Source: Chloroflexota bacterium (GTDB lineage Bacteria > Chloroflexota > Limnocylindria > Limnocylindrales > CSP1-4). Taken from it: DNA of 7,494 nt. Positions 5,961-7,494 of this stretch are shown in pieces. A model generated the notes under the pieces. It had not been told where the DNA came from and did no database searches. It worked only from the letters and a program-made list of their open reading frames with translations. The DNA lies in assembly GCA_021812735.1 (NCBI GenBank), contig JAKAMV010000490.1:1-7494 (forward strand), given 5' to 3'. A program made the position numbers and the translations under genes. Numbering within the stretch: the first letter of the stretch is position 1; each line of letters opens with the position of its first letter.

Positions 5961-6946
5961 CGGACCCCACGCGCCACGCAGGCGCCGCCCGGCGCGACAT
6001 CGACGTGCTGGTCCTTGGCGAGATCAACCCGGACGTGATCGTCCGGGCCGCCGACCCGCGACCGGCGTTCGGTCAGGTCGAGCTCATGGTGGACTCAATC
6101 GATCTGGTCATCGGCAGCTCGTCAGCGAGCTTCGCCTGCGGCGCGGCACGGCTGGGCCTGCGCACGGCATTCGTCGGCGTTGTCGGCGACGACGCGCTTG
6201 GGCGGTTCATGCTCGACGCCATGCGGGCGCGCGGCGTCGCCGTCGAGAGCTGCCGCGTGGACCCGGACGTGCCGACCGGGGCATCTGTCATCCTGACCAG
6301 CGGAGCTGACCGGGCGATCCTCACGGCGCCCGGGACGATGCCGCTGCTGCGCGGCGTGGACATCCCCGACGCGCTCGTCGCGCGGGCGGGCCACATCCAC
6401 GTGGGCAGCCTGTTCCTGCTCGACGCCCTCCGGCCTGCGCTCGCGGCTCGGTTCGCCGCCGCCCGCCAGAGCGGCCTCACCACCTCGGTCGACTGCAACT
6501 GGGACCCGCGCGGGACGTGGGACGGCGGGCTCCGCGAGATCCTGCGCGAGACGGACGTGTTCCTGCCGAATGCCGCCGAGGCCACGCGGATCACCGGCAC
6601 GGACGATGTCGAGGCCGCGGCGCGCGCCCTCGTCGCCGACGGCCCGCGGGTCGTCGCGGTCAAGTGCGGGACGGACGGCGCGCTCGCGGTGACCCGCGAC
6701 GGCAGGGTGAGGCGGGTCCCGTCGCTGCCGGTCCAGGCCGTGGACACCACGGGTGCCGGGGACTCGTTCGATGCCGGCTTCCTCAGCGGCTTCCTGGCCG
6801 GTCGCCCGGTCGGGGAGTGCCTCGCCCTGGGCGTGACCGCGGGCTCGCTCTCGACACGTCGCGTGGGTGGGACGACCGCGCAGCCCACCCTTGCAGAGGC
6901 GGAGGCCGCCGCGCGCGACGCGGGCCTGCTGCCGGCTTCCGAATGA
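5957..6946 (+). CDS. PfkB/ribokinase-family carbohydrate kinase
   Basis: This 329-residue cytoplasmic kinase would use ATP to phosphorylate a sugar. It has the family layout: a first strand DVLVLGEINPDVIVR (16-30), the glycine-rich substrate region around IGSSSASFACGAARLGL (52-68), VGVVGDDALGRF (73-84), DCNWDPRGTW (179-188), PNAAEA (204-209), and the C-terminal signature DTTGAGDSFDAGF (263-275) with Asp269 as catalytic base and the anion hole in GAG. Instead of the ribokinase G-G-x-x-x-N arrangement it has G-S-S-S-A, a variant I associate with a PfkB subgroup of uncertain substrate. The ATG overlaps the aldolase stop (ATGA, 5957-5960) and has no strong ribosome-binding site, so translation is probably coupled. 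Because a second, LacC/FruK-like kinase follows, this one may make the first phosphorylation, on the free sugar released by the glycosidase. Substrate unknown. Confidence 0.9.
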   Translation: MTDPTRHAGAARRDIDVLVLGEINPDVIVRAADPRPAFGQVELMVDSIDLVIGSSSASFACGAARLGLRTAFVGVVGDDALGRFMLDAMRARGVAVESCRVDPDVPTGASVILTSGADRAILTAPGTMPLLRGVDIPDALVARAGHIHVGSLFLLDALRPALAARFAAARQSGLTTSVDCNWDPRGTWDGGLREILRETDVFLPNAAEATRITGTDDVEAAARALVADGPRVVAVKCGTDGALAVTRDGRVRRVPSLPVQAVDTTGAGDSFDAGFLSGFLAGRPVGECLALGVTAGSLSTRRVGGTTAQPTLAEAEAAARDAGLLPASE

Positions 6947-7494
6947 CAGCCGGATCCCCGCTCGAGGTGGCTCCCGGATCCGCGGGCTGGCCACGCCGCC
7001 TCGTCTGCGTCTGCGCCAACCCCTCGATCGACAGGATCGCCGCGGTCGACCGCCTGGTGCCCGGTGAGGTCCACCGGCCCGAGCCGCTGTCGGTCGTTCC
7101 CGGCGGCAAGGCGCTCAACGTCGCGCGCGCCGCCGCGCGCCTCGGGATGCCGGTCCGCGCGATCGCCGTCCTGGGCGGCCACGCTGGCGCCTGGATGGAC
7201 GCCGACCTGCACACGCGGGGGATCGCGACCCGCATCGTCCGCGTCGCTGGGGAGACGCGGACCTGCCTGTCGGTGCTTGACCACGCCACCGGGCTGCTCA
7301 CCGAGTTCTACGAGCCGGGGCTCGCGGTCGACGAGGCAAGCTGGGGAGAGCTCGAGGCCGCGTTGCGTTGGGAGCTCGCCGAGGATCCGCTCGGTGCGCT
7401 GGTCGTCCTCGCCGGAAGCCTCCCGCCAGGATCGCCCGAGGACGGGTACCGCCGGCTGGCCGAGAGCGTGTCGGAGGCCGGAGGGCGCGCCGTG
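6943..7494 (+). CDS. LacC/FruK-type hexose-phosphate kinase, N-terminal part (cut by window edge)
   Basis: The first 184 codons of a second PfkB-fold kinase are present, starting with an ATG that overlaps the previous stop (ATGA, 6943-6946). After about 19 variable residues the 1-phosphofructokinase/tagatose-6-phosphate kinase pattern begins: CVCANPSIDR (22-31) with substrate-binding Asp30, VDRLVPGEVHR (35-45), and PGGKALNVARAAARLG (53-68), the subfamily GGK motif with Ala57 where Gly is usual. GETRTCLSVLD and TEFYEPG follow, then VVLAGSLPPGSPEDGYRRL near the edge. Members add a phosphate to C1 of fructose 6-phosphate or tagatose 6-phosphate, or to C6 of fructose 1-phosphate. The C-terminal GAGD catalytic motif lies beyond the window. 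Beside a LacD-type aldolase the likely product is a ketohexose 1,6-bisphosphate. No ribosome-binding site is visible, so coupled translation is expected. Confidence 0.88.
   Translation, partial: MTAGSPLEVAPGSAGWPRRLVCVCANPSIDRIAAVDRLVPGEVHRPEPLSVVPGGKALNVARAAARLGMPVRAIAVLGGHAGAWMDADLHTRGIATRIVRVAGETRTCLSVLDHATGLLTEFYEPGLAVDEASWGELEAALRWELAEDPLGALVVLAGSLPPGSPEDGYRRLAESVSEAGGRAV

Noticed and set aside
4980..6946. Sulfoquinovose (sulfo-EMP) catabolic cluster
   Set aside because: A DeoR regulator, PfkB kinase and YihT-like aldolase would fit, but the aldolase has LacD length, a second LacC/FruK-like kinase is present, the glycosidase is MelA-type GH4 rather than a sulfoquinovosidase, and the isomerase is SIS-type. 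Kept only as a remote alternative.
6073..7284. 403-residue minus-strand open frame opposite the kinases
   Set aside because: Both kinase genes are unambiguous on the plus strand; this frame is Arg/Ser/Ala-rich shadow sequence.

Overview
The window is a high-GC (clearly well above 60 percent by eye), densely packed bacterial carbohydrate-catabolism locus with two divergent transcription units around one short intergenic region (4855-4979). Codon use is strongly G/C-ending throughout, several starts are GTG, the sugar-binding protein is a lipoprotein with a long Ala/Ser/Pro/Thr linker, and one gene appears to be leaderless. This fits a free-living high-GC Chloroflexota (for example a Limnocylindria-type lineage) or Actinomycetota. 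The taxonomic guess is inference only; no rRNA or tRNA is present to anchor it.

Minus strand, reading right to left from the intergenic region: a DeoR-family repressor (4854-4078); a GlmS/AgaS-like double-SIS sugar-phosphate isomerase or deaminase (4081-3008, ATGA overlap with the repressor); a 112-nt gap with a 20-bp imperfect dyad; a GH4 glycosidase of the MelA alpha-galactosidase branch (2895-1576); a CUT1-type ABC sugar-binding lipoprotein (1564-152); and the first 38 codons of what looks like a sugar ABC permease (114-1), cut by the window edge. Plus strand, left to right: a LacD-type class I aldolase (4980-5960), a PfkB/ribokinase-family sugar kinase (5957-6946) and a second kinase of the LacC/FruK type (6943-7494, cut by the right edge). 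These three genes are chained by ATGA stop-start overlaps.

Read together, the genes make a nearly complete import-and-catabolism module. A glycoside enters through the ABC transporter and is cleaved by the NAD+/metal-dependent GH4 enzyme. The freed sugar would be phosphorylated by one PfkB-family kinase, converted to a ketohexose 6-phosphate by the SIS enzyme, phosphorylated at C1 by the LacC/FruK-like kinase and split by the LacD-like aldolase into triose phosphates. The DeoR regulator would respond to a phosphorylated intermediate. The presence of two kinases plus a GlmS/AgaS-like SIS enzyme beside a MelA-type GH4 suggests a non-PTS tagatose-6-phosphate route for galactosamine or another galacto-configured sugar. 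The exact substrate cannot be settled from sequence alone.

All coding space is accounted for by these eight genes; there is no gene-free stretch over 300 bases. No RNA genes, mobile elements, CRISPR arrays or clear intrinsic terminators are visible. The most notable local structures are a consensus TTGACA promoter that would start the DeoR mRNA exactly at its ATG, an AT-richer operator-like block between the two divergent promoters, and a 14-codon mini-ORF bridging the binding-protein stop and the permease start.
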